Assembly: GCA_031285975.1 (NCBI GenBank)
Contig: JAITVE010000183.1
Coordinates: 1-6,800, forward strand
DNA from: Candidatus Adiutrix sp.
GTDB taxonomy: Bacteria; Desulfobacterota; Desulfarculia; Adiutricales; Adiutricaceae
DNA: 6,800 nucleotides
Direction: 5' to 3'
A program made the position numbers and the translations under genes. Under the pieces are notes generated by a model, which saw nothing but the letters and a program-made list of their open reading frames with translations, was not told the origin of the DNA and did no database searches. Shown here piece by piece: positions 1 through 6,667 of this stretch. Numbering within the stretch: position 1 is the stretch's first letter; every line of letters begins with the position of its first letter.

Positions 1-1
1 C

Positions 2-2326
2 TCTGCCCTGGGGGTCTTGAAACAGCGTTACGGCGGCCGCCTGGAAGAAGCCCGCCTGGCCGAGGCCGATTTGCGCGGGCTGGTGGAATTGCAGGAACGG
101 GCCCTGGAAGACCAGAAAGCCCGGCTGGGCCGCCTGGAACCCCTCATCGACCACTTCTTTAACGCCGCCCATTCCGATGAAGCGGCTGAGGGCCGTGAAC
201 TGGCCGGTTTCCTGAAAGATGAAAACCGGGCCCTCCTGGCCGACGGGGCCCCCGAGTCCCCGGCTTTGGAAGCCCAACTGGCCGCCCGCCTGGAAAAGCT
301 GCACCCCCTGGTGTCCTTCCTGGCCAAAGCTTTTGTGAATAACGTCTCGGAACTCTCCGAAGCCCGCGACGGCCGCGAGGATTTGCTGAAGCAGCTGGAA
401 GATACCCTGGGCGGCCTCAAAGCCCTCACCGCCGGAGACCGCCGCGCCGCCCTGGCCGAAGATTTGGAGCGGGCCGTGGAAGAGCGGGACGCGCTGGCCA
501 ACCAGCTGGCCCAGGCCGGTTCCACCCGCGCCGTTTTGGAGAGCAGCCTGCAGCACCGGGAATCCGAATTGCTGGAACTGCGCAGCGAGGCCTTTGGCCT
601 GGCCCAGGATCGGGAAGAACTGCAAAAAGACCGCGAGGAACTGCAAAAGGCCCGGGAAGAATTGCAGCAAGCCCTGGCTGAAAAAACCGAAGAAGTGGCC
701 GCCCTCAAGAGCGAACTGGCCCAGGCCGACCGCGACCTGGCCGAGAACGACGGCCGCCTGGAAGCTTCCTGGGCCGCCTTGAATTACCTGGGCACCCGTG
801 CGGGCGACCGGCTGGGGGCCATGCAGAACCGGCTCGATTCCCAGGCCCGCCAGGTCGATACCCTCAGCCTGGAATTGAAACGCCGCGAAAGCCGCGTCAA
901 AGAACTGGAAGACCGCCAGGATCAACTGGCCCTCCTGTACTGGACGCTCATTTCCAAAAGCCTGACCGCCGGGCCCGGCGCGGCAGCTTTGAGCCTCCCC
1001 GCCCCGGCCGACTTCCGGGGGCCGGAAGTTCCGGCGGCGCAGCATCTTCCCGGCAACGAGCCCGAAGACCAGGCCCTCCAAAGCGGCGGCCACGGCCTGG
1101 GCAAGGGGCTTTTGGAAGGCGTGCGCAAAGCGGCTCGCCGCAGCCTCTTCACCCTGATTATGGCTGGCGGCCTGGTGATGGCCGGTTCCTTCCCGGTTGC
1201 GGCCATGCCTGCGGGCGATGCGGGCTTGCCGTTCCCGCTGGCCCCGTCAACCATGGCCCCGAATTTTTCCGTGGCCGAGCCGCTAATGCTGCCCGCTCCC
1301 GCCGCGATGCAGACTCCCGTCCCCGCGCAGGCGGAAGCCCCGGTGCACTTGTATTCGCGCCTTGATTCCAGCTACATCGGCCGGGCCGTGGGCCTGGAAA
1401 TGGTGGAGTCCGGCCCGCGCCTGGCGGGCCGCCCGGCGGTGGAAAAACGTTTGGCGGCTTTGGTGGACGAACTGGCCGCCGCCCAGGGCCTGAGCAACGG
1501 CGAATTTTTGCGCCTTCTGCGGGCCGCCCGCGCGCCGGAAAGCGCCGTCCACCTGGCCGATTTCGAGGGCCGCAGCGGCGGCCTGGCCCTTCTGGAGCCG
1601 CACTTCCCCAAGCTGACCCGCCAACTGCGGGCCTGGCCCGAGAGCGTGTTGACCTCCCGGCGGCTAACTGGCCTGATGAAAAGCGCGGCGGATTTCAAGC
1701 CCTCAGAGGGCGGGTTTTGGGAACGCCTGTTCTTTGATTTCCTGGCCGCCCGCTCCCCGGAAGCGGCCTTGACCGCGCTGTTGGATCACCTGAACCAAAA
1801 GCAGCAAACCGCGGTTATGCGCCCGGAATACGCGGGCCGCCTGGCCCCCTTGACCGAGCTGGAAAACATGGGGCCGGATTCCTTCGTCAAATTCATGGCC
1901 GGGCACATTAAAAGCGGCTGGCCGGGCCGCGACGGCCGCATCCGCGACCTGGCCGCGCAGCGGCTGGCTGGCGACCTCTACTTTTCAGCCCGCCTCTTCA
2001 AGCTGCCGCTGACGCTTTTGGCCGCCCTGGGCCACCAGCAGGCCGAGGACGGCGAGGACTTCTTCCGGCGCGGGGCCACCTGCGCCCTCCACACCCTGGC
2101 GGCCGACCTGGCCGCCCTGACCCGCGAGTCCGGCCTCCTCTGGCAGGAAGGCCGCCCGCCCCTGTGCGACCTGGACGAAGCCCTGGCCGGGCGCGAAGGC
2201 CCGGCCTTCATCGAGGAAGTGTACCGCAAAAAAATGGCCCTGGTCATGGCTTTCAACAAAACCATGAACGCGGGCAACAGCCTCCTGCCGGACTTGCGCG
2301 GCCTGTCGCGCCGCCGGGTCGGCTGA
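2..2326 (+). CDS. Coiled-coil, single-span membrane protein with unrecognised C-terminal domain (5' end outside window)
   Basis: I do not recognise this gene. The frame is open to the left edge. The first possible start (TTG at 17) has no well-spaced ribosome site, and the next in-frame ATG lies about 270 codons in, so the true start is probably upstream. Numbering from base 17: residues 1-310 are rich in Glu, Leu, Arg, Ala and Gln with heptad character, strongest at 140-300, predicting a long coiled coil. Residues 315-365 look like a flexible linker. KAARR (371-375) precedes a hydrophobic segment at about 376-397, so by the positive-inside rule the coiled coil would be cytoplasmic and the rest periplasmic. 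A Pro/Ala-rich linker follows (398-443). Residues 445-769 form a mostly helical domain ending in a basic tail (SRRRVG). The stop lies 40 bases before the MetE-like gene. A structural, envelope or scaffold role is only a guess; a signal-anchor is an alternative reading of the hydrophobic segment. Confidence 0.8.
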   Translation, partial: SALGVLKQRYGGRLEEARLAEADLRGLVELQERALEDQKARLGRLEPLIDHFFNAAHSDEAAEGRELAGFLKDENRALLADGAPESPALEAQLAARLEKLHPLVSFLAKAFVNNVSELSEARDGREDLLKQLEDTLGGLKALTAGDRRAALAEDLERAVEERDALANQLAQAGSTRAVLESSLQHRESELLELRSEAFGLAQDREELQKDREELQKAREELQQALAEKTEEVAALKSELAQADRDLAENDGRLEASWAALNYLGTRAGDRLGAMQNRLDSQARQVDTLSLELKRRESRVKELEDRQDQLALLYWTLISKSLTAGPGAAALSLPAPADFRGPEVPAAQHLPGNEPEDQALQSGGHGLGKGLLEGVRKAARRSLFTLIMAGGLVMAGSFPVAAMPAGDAGLPFPLAPSTMAPNFSVAEPLMLPAPAAMQTPVPAQAEAPVHLYSRLDSSYIGRAVGLEMVESGPRLAGRPAVEKRLAALVDELAAAQGLSNGEFLRLLRAARAPESAVHLADFEGRSGGLALLEPHFPKLTRQLRAWPESVLTSRRLTGLMKSAADFKPSEGGFWERLFFDFLAARSPEAALTALLDHLNQKQQTAVMRPEYAGRLAPLTELENMGPDSFVKFMAGHIKSGWPGRDGRIRDLAAQRLAGDLYFSARLFKLPLTLLAALGHQQAEDGEDFFRRGATCALHTLAADLAALTRESGLLWQEGRPPLCDLDEALAGREGPAFIEEVYRKKMALVMAFNKTMNAGNSLLPDLRGLSRRRVG
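608..670 (+). repeat. Three tandem 21-base units encoding heptads
   Basis: Three consecutive 21-base units (608-628, 629-649, 650-670) encode DREELQK, DREELQK and AREELQQ at residues 198-218 of the coiled-coil protein. The bases differ mainly at third codon positions, so the unit was duplicated some time ago or is held by selection on the heptad. The array stays in frame and strengthens the coiled-coil call; copy number could vary between strains. Confidence 0.85.
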
Positions 2327-2366
2327 GAGGCTCTTCCGCAACATCCCACCAAAAAAGGAAACACCC

Positions 2367-3413
2367 ATGAGTGAGCTCCATATAAAACCCCTGTCCACCA
2401 CCGCCATCGGTTCCACACCCTACGCGGAGGCTGAAGAAGCCGTTCAGGCCATGAGCAGCCTGGACATCCCGGCCTATCCCCAAATGGTGAAAATTTCCCC
2501 CTGGGAAGACATGTTCCTGGGGGCCCTGGACGGCCTCCCGGCCCTCATCATTGACCGCGAGGCCCGCACTGTCCGCGCCAAACGGGCCGACCGCGAAAAC
2601 GACCTGGCGGATTTTTACACGAAATTCATGAGCGGCGACCGCGACTTCCTGGCCTTGCCCCCCGAGGCCCGCCACGGCTTCGACGCCTTCCTGGAACGGG
2701 CCGCCGCCGACCCCAAATACGGCCCGGACTTCCTCAAAATCCATGTCGTCGGCCCCCTGACTTTCGGCCAGATGGTCATGCTGGAAGACGAAAAAAACGC
2801 CCTGGTGGATGACCCCGAACTTCTGGAAGTCATGGCCCTGGCCCTGGGGGGCAAGGCCGCCTGGGCCGCCGCCCGCCTGCGGGCCCTGGGGCGCACGCCG
2901 GTGGTGTTCATTGACGAGCCCGGCCTGTCCAGTTTCGGCTCGGCCTTCTCCACCCTCACGGCCGAGACGGTCATCAAAACCATGGGCTCGGCCTGTGAAG
3001 TGGTGCGCGCCGAGGGCCCGGCCCTCATCGGCTGCCACATCTGCGGCAACACCGACTGGTCGATGATGATGGAAACGGGCATTGACATCGTGAATTTCGA
3101 CGCCTTCGAAATCATGGAACAGTTCAGCCTTTACCCCAAGCAGCTTCGCGCCTTTTTGGAAAAGGGCGGCTACGTGGCCTGGGGCATCGTGCCCTCCCTG
3201 GGCTATTCAATGGATTTGACCGCCGACTTCCTGGCCAAAAAGCTGGACGAAGGCTGGCGGGCGCTGGACAAAAAAGGCGTGCCCCGCGACCTTTTGGCCG
3301 GGCGCTCCCTCATCACCACCGCCTGCGGCCTGAGTATGCTGCCGCCCGACCTGGCCCTGGCAGCCACCAAAATGAAAACCGCCGTGGCTGAAAAAATGCG
3401 CGAAATGATCTGA
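2367..3413 (+). CDS. Core-only MetE-like (UROD/MetE superfamily) cobalamin-independent methionine synthase family protein
   Basis: Probable zinc-dependent methyltransferase, likely cytoplasmic, that would pass a methyl group to homocysteine or another thiol. Visible motifs: IGS at 14-16, matching the MetE loop that contacts the amino acid; GPLTFG at 129-134; IDEP at 182-185, where D183 matches the homocysteine-binding Asp of E. coli MetE (D599); H224-x-C226 and C320 as zinc ligands, with D245 or E248 as the acidic fourth ligand. D183 to H224 is 41 residues, against 42 in E. coli. At 348 residues it is about half of classical MetE (about 750) and lacks the N-terminal barrel. The segment around W272-P276, where MetE has its catalytic His (H694), shows no His. 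Short relatives include the folate-independent Mes enzymes, some of which are thought to use methyl-corrinoid proteins; a thiol:corrinoid methyltransferase is the main alternative. ATG start, with AGGAA at 2356-2360, six bases upstream. It sits between the coiled-coil gene and recN. Confidence 0.85.
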   Translation: MSELHIKPLSTTAIGSTPYAEAEEAVQAMSSLDIPAYPQMVKISPWEDMFLGALDGLPALIIDREARTVRAKRADRENDLADFYTKFMSGDRDFLALPPEARHGFDAFLERAAADPKYGPDFLKIHVVGPLTFGQMVMLEDEKNALVDDPELLEVMALALGGKAAWAAARLRALGRTPVVFIDEPGLSSFGSAFSTLTAETVIKTMGSACEVVRAEGPALIGCHICGNTDWSMMMETGIDIVNFDAFEIMEQFSLYPKQLRAFLEKGGYVAWGIVPSLGYSMDLTADFLAKKLDEGWRALDKKGVPRDLLAGRSLITTACGLSMLPPDLALAATKMKTAVAEKMREMI

Positions 3414-3415
3414 GG
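3412..3415 (+). promoter_or_regulatory. recN ribosome binding site overlapping the upstream stop codon
   Basis: GAGG overlaps the last two bases of the TGA stop (3411-3413) of the MetE-like gene and lies six bases before GTG 3422. It supports that GTG as the recN start and suggests translational coupling. A second GTG at 3417 is out of frame and too close to the site. Confidence 0.6.
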
Positions 3416-3421
3416 CGTGGC

Positions 3422-5101
3422 GTGCTGGCTGAACTGACCGTTAAAAATCTGGCCCTCATCGATTCGCTGGTCATCGCCTTCGGCCCCGGCGCGAACGTTA
3501 TGACCGGCGAAACCGGCGCGGGCAAAAGCATCCTGGTGGGGGCCCTGGGGCTCCTTTTGGGCCGCCGGGCCACCGCTGATTTAGTCCGGGCCGGGGCTGA
3601 GGAGGCCGAAGTTTCGGCCTTCTTTCAACTCGACGACCCCGAGAGTTTAGCCCTCGTGCTGGAGCCCCTGGGCATTGAGCCTGCGGACGACCTCATCCTG
3701 CGCCGGGTGGTCACCGCCGCCGGGCGCAGCCGGGCCTATTGCAACGGCACGCCCATTCCGCAAAACCAGTTGGCCGCCGTGGGCGAGGAACTCCTGTCCA
3801 TCTCCGGCCAGCACGACCAGCAATCCCTCCTGAAAGCCGCCAGCCAACTGCATTTCCTCGACCGCTTCGGCGGGCGGCGCGGCCTGCTGGACGACATGCG
3901 CGCGGCCTGGCAGGCCTGGGGCGCGGTTTCCGGCGAATTGAAAGCCCTGGAAAGCCAGCTCAAAGAGGCTGAGGAAAAGCGCGATTTATACGAATTTCAG
4001 CGCGACGAATTGAAGAAGGCCGCTCTCATCCCCAATGAGGACATGGATCTCTTGGAAGAAAAAAACCGCGCCAAAGACGGAGGCCGCCTCTTGGAAAGTT
4101 TAGCCTCAGCGGCGGAACTGTTAGGCGGCGAACCGGGCAACGTGGTGGAAAAGCTGGGCCGGGCCCGGCGCGGCCTGGAAAAAGCGGCGGGCATTGACCC
4201 GCGCTTTGACGAGGCCTTCACCGTGGTGAACGAAAGCTATCACCAACTGGCCGACCTGGCCGCCGAGCTTGAGGGCATGGGCCGCGATTTGGAAGTCGAT
4301 CCCGACCGTTTGGAATGGGTGGACGAGCGGCTGAACACCCTGGCCAAATTTAAGCGCAAATACAACATGACCCTGGCGGAACTCATTGAGCGGGAACGCT
4401 TTTTGACGGAGTTGCTCAACCGTTTGGACGGCGCGGGCCTGGACTTGGCCCGTCTGCGGCGGGAGTCAACAACGGCCCTGGAAAAATCGCTGCGGGCTGC
4501 CGATAAGCTGCACAAAGCCCGCCAGGCCGACGGCGAGCGCCTGGCCGGGCTTCTGGCCGAAGGCTTGCGCCCGCTGGGTTTCCCGCGTTTGGAAATGCGG
4601 GTGGCCGTGGAGGGCGCTTCCGATGAAGACGGCGGGGCCGAGAAACGCCTCGGGCCCAACGGGTATGACCGGGTGGAATTTTTGTTCTGCCCCAACCCTG
4701 GCGAGGGCATGAAACCCTTGTCGAAGATAGCTTCCGGCGGCGAGTTGTCCCGCGTGATGCTGGCGTTGAAAACCGTTCAGGAGCGGCCTGGCGACCAGCT
4801 GTTGGTTTTTGACGAAATCGACAGCGGGCTGGGCGGCATTACCGCCGAGGCGGTGGCCGCCCGCATGGCCGATTTGTCCAGGCATCACCAAACCATTGTC
4901 ATTACGCATTTGCCGCAGATGGCCGCTCTGCCTGGCCGCCACTTCGTGGTGGCCAAAGAGCCTGACCTCGCGGCTGGGCGCACCGTCACCACCATCACCC
5001 CGTTGAGCCGGGAGCAACGCTCCGCCGAGTTGGCCCGTATGCTGGGCGGGGCGTCCCCCGGCCCGGAGGCCGTGGCCCTGGCTGAAAAATTACTGGGGTA
5101 A
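3422..5101 (+). CDS. recN: DNA repair protein RecN
   Basis: SMC-like ATPase of double-strand-break repair; the family acts early in RecA-dependent recombination in the cytoplasm. All expected parts are present. The start MLAELTVKNLALIDS is the typical RecN N-terminus. Walker A is GETGAGKS (29-36). SGQHDQQ at 128-134 is the Q-loop region characteristic of RecN. A charged, helical coiled-coil arm runs from about 150 to 375, shorter than in SMC proteins. The ABC signature is SGGELS (438-443), Walker B is LLVFDE (460-465), and the H-loop histidine is H496 in ITHLPQ. At 559 residues the length matches E. coli (553) and Bacillus (576), with no truncation or frameshift. The GTG start begins 8 bases after the MetE-like stop, so it is probably co-transcribed. 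No SOS (LexA) box is apparent just upstream, where there is no room for one outside coding sequence; any damage control would act from a distant promoter. The 3' end faces the hydrolase gene 8 bases away. Confidence 0.97.
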   Translation: MLAELTVKNLALIDSLVIAFGPGANVMTGETGAGKSILVGALGLLLGRRATADLVRAGAEEAEVSAFFQLDDPESLALVLEPLGIEPADDLILRRVVTAAGRSRAYCNGTPIPQNQLAAVGEELLSISGQHDQQSLLKAASQLHFLDRFGGRRGLLDDMRAAWQAWGAVSGELKALESQLKEAEEKRDLYEFQRDELKKAALIPNEDMDLLEEKNRAKDGGRLLESLASAAELLGGEPGNVVEKLGRARRGLEKAAGIDPRFDEAFTVVNESYHQLADLAAELEGMGRDLEVDPDRLEWVDERLNTLAKFKRKYNMTLAELIERERFLTELLNRLDGAGLDLARLRRESTTALEKSLRAADKLHKARQADGERLAGLLAEGLRPLGFPRLEMRVAVEGASDEDGGAEKRLGPNGYDRVEFLFCPNPGEGMKPLSKIASGGELSRVMLALKTVQERPGDQLLVFDEIDSGLGGITAEAVAARMADLSRHHQTIVITHLPQMAALPGRHFVVAKEPDLAAGRTVTTITPLSREQRSAELARMLGGASPGPEAVALAEKLLG

Positions 5102-5109
5102 ATAAGAGC

Positions 5110-6114
5110 CTACAGTTCCAGCGACAGCCCTTCGGAGGCGAGCTCAACGCGCAGGGAGCCGCTGCTCATGACTTGGTAGGCGCGGGTTTTTTCCAGATTG
5201 TCAAGAAGTTTGGCGTCGCTGTGTTCCGGGTCGTGGTGGAAGAGGAAGAAGTAGCCCGCTTCGGCCCGCATGGCCAGTTCCAGCGCGCCGAAAGAGGTGG
5301 AGTGGCCCCAGCCTTCACGGGCCACGCTTTCCAGGTAGGTGTATTGGGTGTCGCTGATGACCACGTCGGCTCCGGCCATGAAGTCCACAAAGCGGGCGGT
5401 CTCGCGGCTATTGTCGTCGGTGAATTCATAGTCGGTGGCGTAAACCACCGAGCGACCGCCGCCGCTGACGCGAAAGGCCAGGCCGCCGCCGGGGTGGGGC
5501 AGGGGCAGGGCCGCGACCGTCAGGCCCCCCACGGTGAGGCCAGCCTCGGGAAAGCTGTGGAAGCTGAGGTCGGCCCCCATGTCGCTCAAAGAGATGGGGA
5601 ACATTTGGGGGGCTTTTTGCTGGCTGCCGAAGGCTTCGGCCAACTGGCCGCCGTCGTGGCCGTAGAGGGAAATGCGGTTGCCCACCCCGTAGGCGGGCGC
5701 GAAAAAGGGAAAGCCCTGAATGTGATCCCAGTGGGTGTGGCTCAACAGAATGGTGATGTTACGCTCGGCCGGGGGGCAGGGGTTGATGAGGTTTTCCTTG
5801 AAATTGATGAGGTCGAGGTCGTTTTCCGGGAAAAATTGCTCGGGGCACATGTCCAGCCCCAGGCGGCGGATGCCGGAGCCCGCGTCCAGAATCACCCGGT
5901 CGGCGCCCAGGGTCACTTCCACGCAGGGGGTGCTGCCGCCCACCGGGTGCAGCAGGTGCGAGGGCAGCCCGGCGATGAAATCCGCCACCCGGCGGGGGTC
6001 GGCCAACGGCACATCCAGGGCCAGAGCCAAAATCTGCTCCAGCTTCCAGGTGATGTCCGCCGCATGAAAGGGCGCGGGTATGGAACCCCGCACGCCCCAA
6101 AATTTTATCTTCAA
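5110..6114 (-). CDS. Metallo-beta-lactamase-fold hydrolase
   Basis: Metal-dependent hydrolase, probably cytoplasmic since there is no signal peptide; substrate unknown. Numbered from TTG 6114 (334 residues): N-terminal KIKFWGVRGSIPAP is the hallmark of a family of MBL-fold proteins distantly related to phosphodiesterases. GGSTPCVEV and ILDAGSGIRRLG follow, then the metal motif H126-T-H128-W-D130-H131, then H207 (LPLPHPGG), D228 (YATDYE, the likely bridging Asp) and H271 in GWGHSTS. HHDPEHSD (293-300) is typical of the family's C-terminus. An insertion of about 35-40 residues separates the first two motifs; I recall a similar one in a subset of relatives. The TTG at 6114 is chosen because conserved sequence starts there and GGGGAG lies six bases upstream. 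An in-frame TTG at 6198 would add 28 unrelated residues and overlaps the likely promoter. The closest named relatives, taken from memory, are TaR3-like and PhnP-like proteins. Confidence 0.9.
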   Translation of the reverse strand: MKIKFWGVRGSIPAPFHAADITWKLEQILALALDVPLADPRRVADFIAGLPSHLLHPVGGSTPCVEVTLGADRVILDAGSGIRRLGLDMCPEQFFPENDLDLINFKENLINPCPPAERNITILLSHTHWDHIQGFPFFAPAYGVGNRISLYGHDGGQLAEAFGSQQKAPQMFPISLSDMGADLSFHSFPEAGLTVGGLTVAALPLPHPGGGLAFRVSGGGRSVVYATDYEFTDDNSRETARFVDFMAGADVVISDTQYTYLESVAREGWGHSTSFGALELAMRAEAGYFFLFHHDPEHSDAKLLDNLEKTRAYQVMSSGSLRVELASEGLSLEL

Positions 6115-6120
6115 TGCACT

Positions 6121-6126
6121 CTCCCC
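6121..6126 (-). promoter_or_regulatory. Ribosome binding site for the MBL-fold hydrolase
   Basis: On the minus strand GGGGAG lies six bases before the TTG at 6114, and the purine run extends on both sides. It is the main reason for choosing the TTG start over longer forms, together with the conserved KIKFWGVRGS beginning directly after it. Confidence 0.7.
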
Positions 6127-6169
6127 CTCTCTGGATCGGGCCGAGCTAACGAGGCCTACGCACTTCCCA

Positions 6170-6198
6170 TGTATACCATCTTTATCACCACTTAGCAA
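6170..6198 (-). promoter_or_regulatory. Candidate sigma-70-type promoter of the MBL-fold hydrolase gene
   Basis: In the 116-base gap upstream of the hydrolase, the minus strand carries TTGCTA (6198-6193) and TATACA (6175-6170), separated by exactly 17 bases. Each hexamer matches consensus at four of six positions. The stretch is noticeably more AT-rich than its surroundings. Transcription would start near 6163, giving a leader of about 50 bases. Nothing else in the gap is recognisable: no clear terminator follows the triple-repeat gene. Confidence 0.4.
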
Positions 6199-6230
6199 AC
6201 ATCCGTTCCAAACTCGTGTGCCGCGCCGGA

Positions 6231-6665
6231 TTATTGCTCCCGGTTCCCGCCCACAGCCAGGGCCACTTCCTCGAACAACTGCGGCCAGGCGCTTTTGGTG
6301 ACGCGGCCGGTTTCCAGGAATTTGAGGGAGAGGTCGCGGGCCGCGTTCAGGGCCGCCGGGGCCAGGGCCTGGTCGAGCCTGGCGGCCACGGCCACAGCCA
6401 AGCGGGCGTTTTCCCCGAGGCTGACGGCGGCGGCTTCCACAGTGGCGGCCAGGTTGCGCTCAATCATTTTCAGGGTGCAGTCCCGGGCCAGGCGCACCAG
6501 CCACAGGCCGTGACCGTCGTCGGTTTCGCGCAGCACATTTTCAGCGGCCACGGTCAAAAGTTTCAAACCGGCGGCCAATTGGTCGGGGGCCACGGCCCGC
6601 CGCTCCACCAGTTTCAGGGCCAGGTCGCGGGCCAGGTTAACGGCTGCCGAACGGTTTACGGTCAT
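6231..6665 (-). CDS. Small helical protein of unknown function with three internal repeats
   Basis: I do not recognise this 144-residue protein. It is rich in Ala, Leu, Arg and Glu, has no signal peptide or membrane segment, and is predicted to be all helical and cytoplasmic. It consists of three related units beginning ARDLALKLVE (residue 12), ARDCTLKMIE (60) and ARDLSLKFLE (109), each followed by a second, hydrophobic helix of about 20 residues. The pattern is A-R-D-x-x-L-K-x-hydrophobic-E, suggesting a helical-hairpin solenoid or a small bundle that binds a partner. The ATG start at 6665 has GGGGAA at 6677-6672, six bases upstream and inside the last codons of the transporter gene, whose stop lies two bases before this start. 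Translation is therefore probably coupled to the transporter, which hints at a related job but does not prove one. The reading frame and ribosome site make a real gene likely. Confidence 0.75.
   Translation of the reverse strand: MTVNRSAAVNLARDLALKLVERRAVAPDQLAAGLKLLTVAAENVLRETDDGHGLWLVRLARDCTLKMIERNLAATVEAAAVSLGENARLAVAVAARLDQALAPAALNAARDLSLKFLETGRVTKSAWPQLFEEVALAVGGNREQ
6234..6632 (-). repeat. Three diverged in-gene repeats of about 48 codons
   Basis: Units begin at residues 12, 60 and 109 (bases 6632, 6488 and 6341, reading leftwards), spaced 48 and 49 codons apart. Units one and three still share the 12 bases aggtcgcgggcc (plus strand, 6622-6633 and 6331-6342), and unit two is more diverged. 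This points to internal duplication of an ancestral two-helix unit. Confidence 0.65.
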
Positions 6666-6667
6666 GG

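Noticed and set aside
28..708. Open frame of 226 codons on the minus strand opposite the coiled-coil region
   Set aside because: Its translation is Ser/Arg-rich, as expected from the complement of Glu/Leu/Ala codons, with no recognisable domain.
2327..2366. Possible promoter or terminator between the coiled-coil gene and the MetE-like gene
   Set aside because: The 40 bases show no convincing -35/-10 pair and no stable stem with a T-run; only the ribosome site for the next gene is evident.
2253..3038. Open frame of 261 codons on the minus strand opposite the MetE-like gene
   Set aside because: Its translation is Gly/Gln/His-rich with no family motif; it is an antisense shadow of a gene with clear motifs.
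5127..5139. Small hairpin with a TTCG loop just after recN, as a possible terminator
   Set aside because: The stem is only about four pairs with a bulged A, no T-run follows, and it lies inside the end of the MBL-fold coding region.
5173..6195. Long open frame of 340 codons on the plus strand opposite the MBL-fold gene
   Set aside because: It mirrors a confidently identified gene, its translation is Gly/Val/Ala-rich low-complexity with no known motif, and such antisense frames are common in GC-rich DNA.
6199..6230. Possible terminator after the triple-repeat gene
   Set aside because: CCGGCGCGG just after the stop is too short to form a stable stem and has no T-run.
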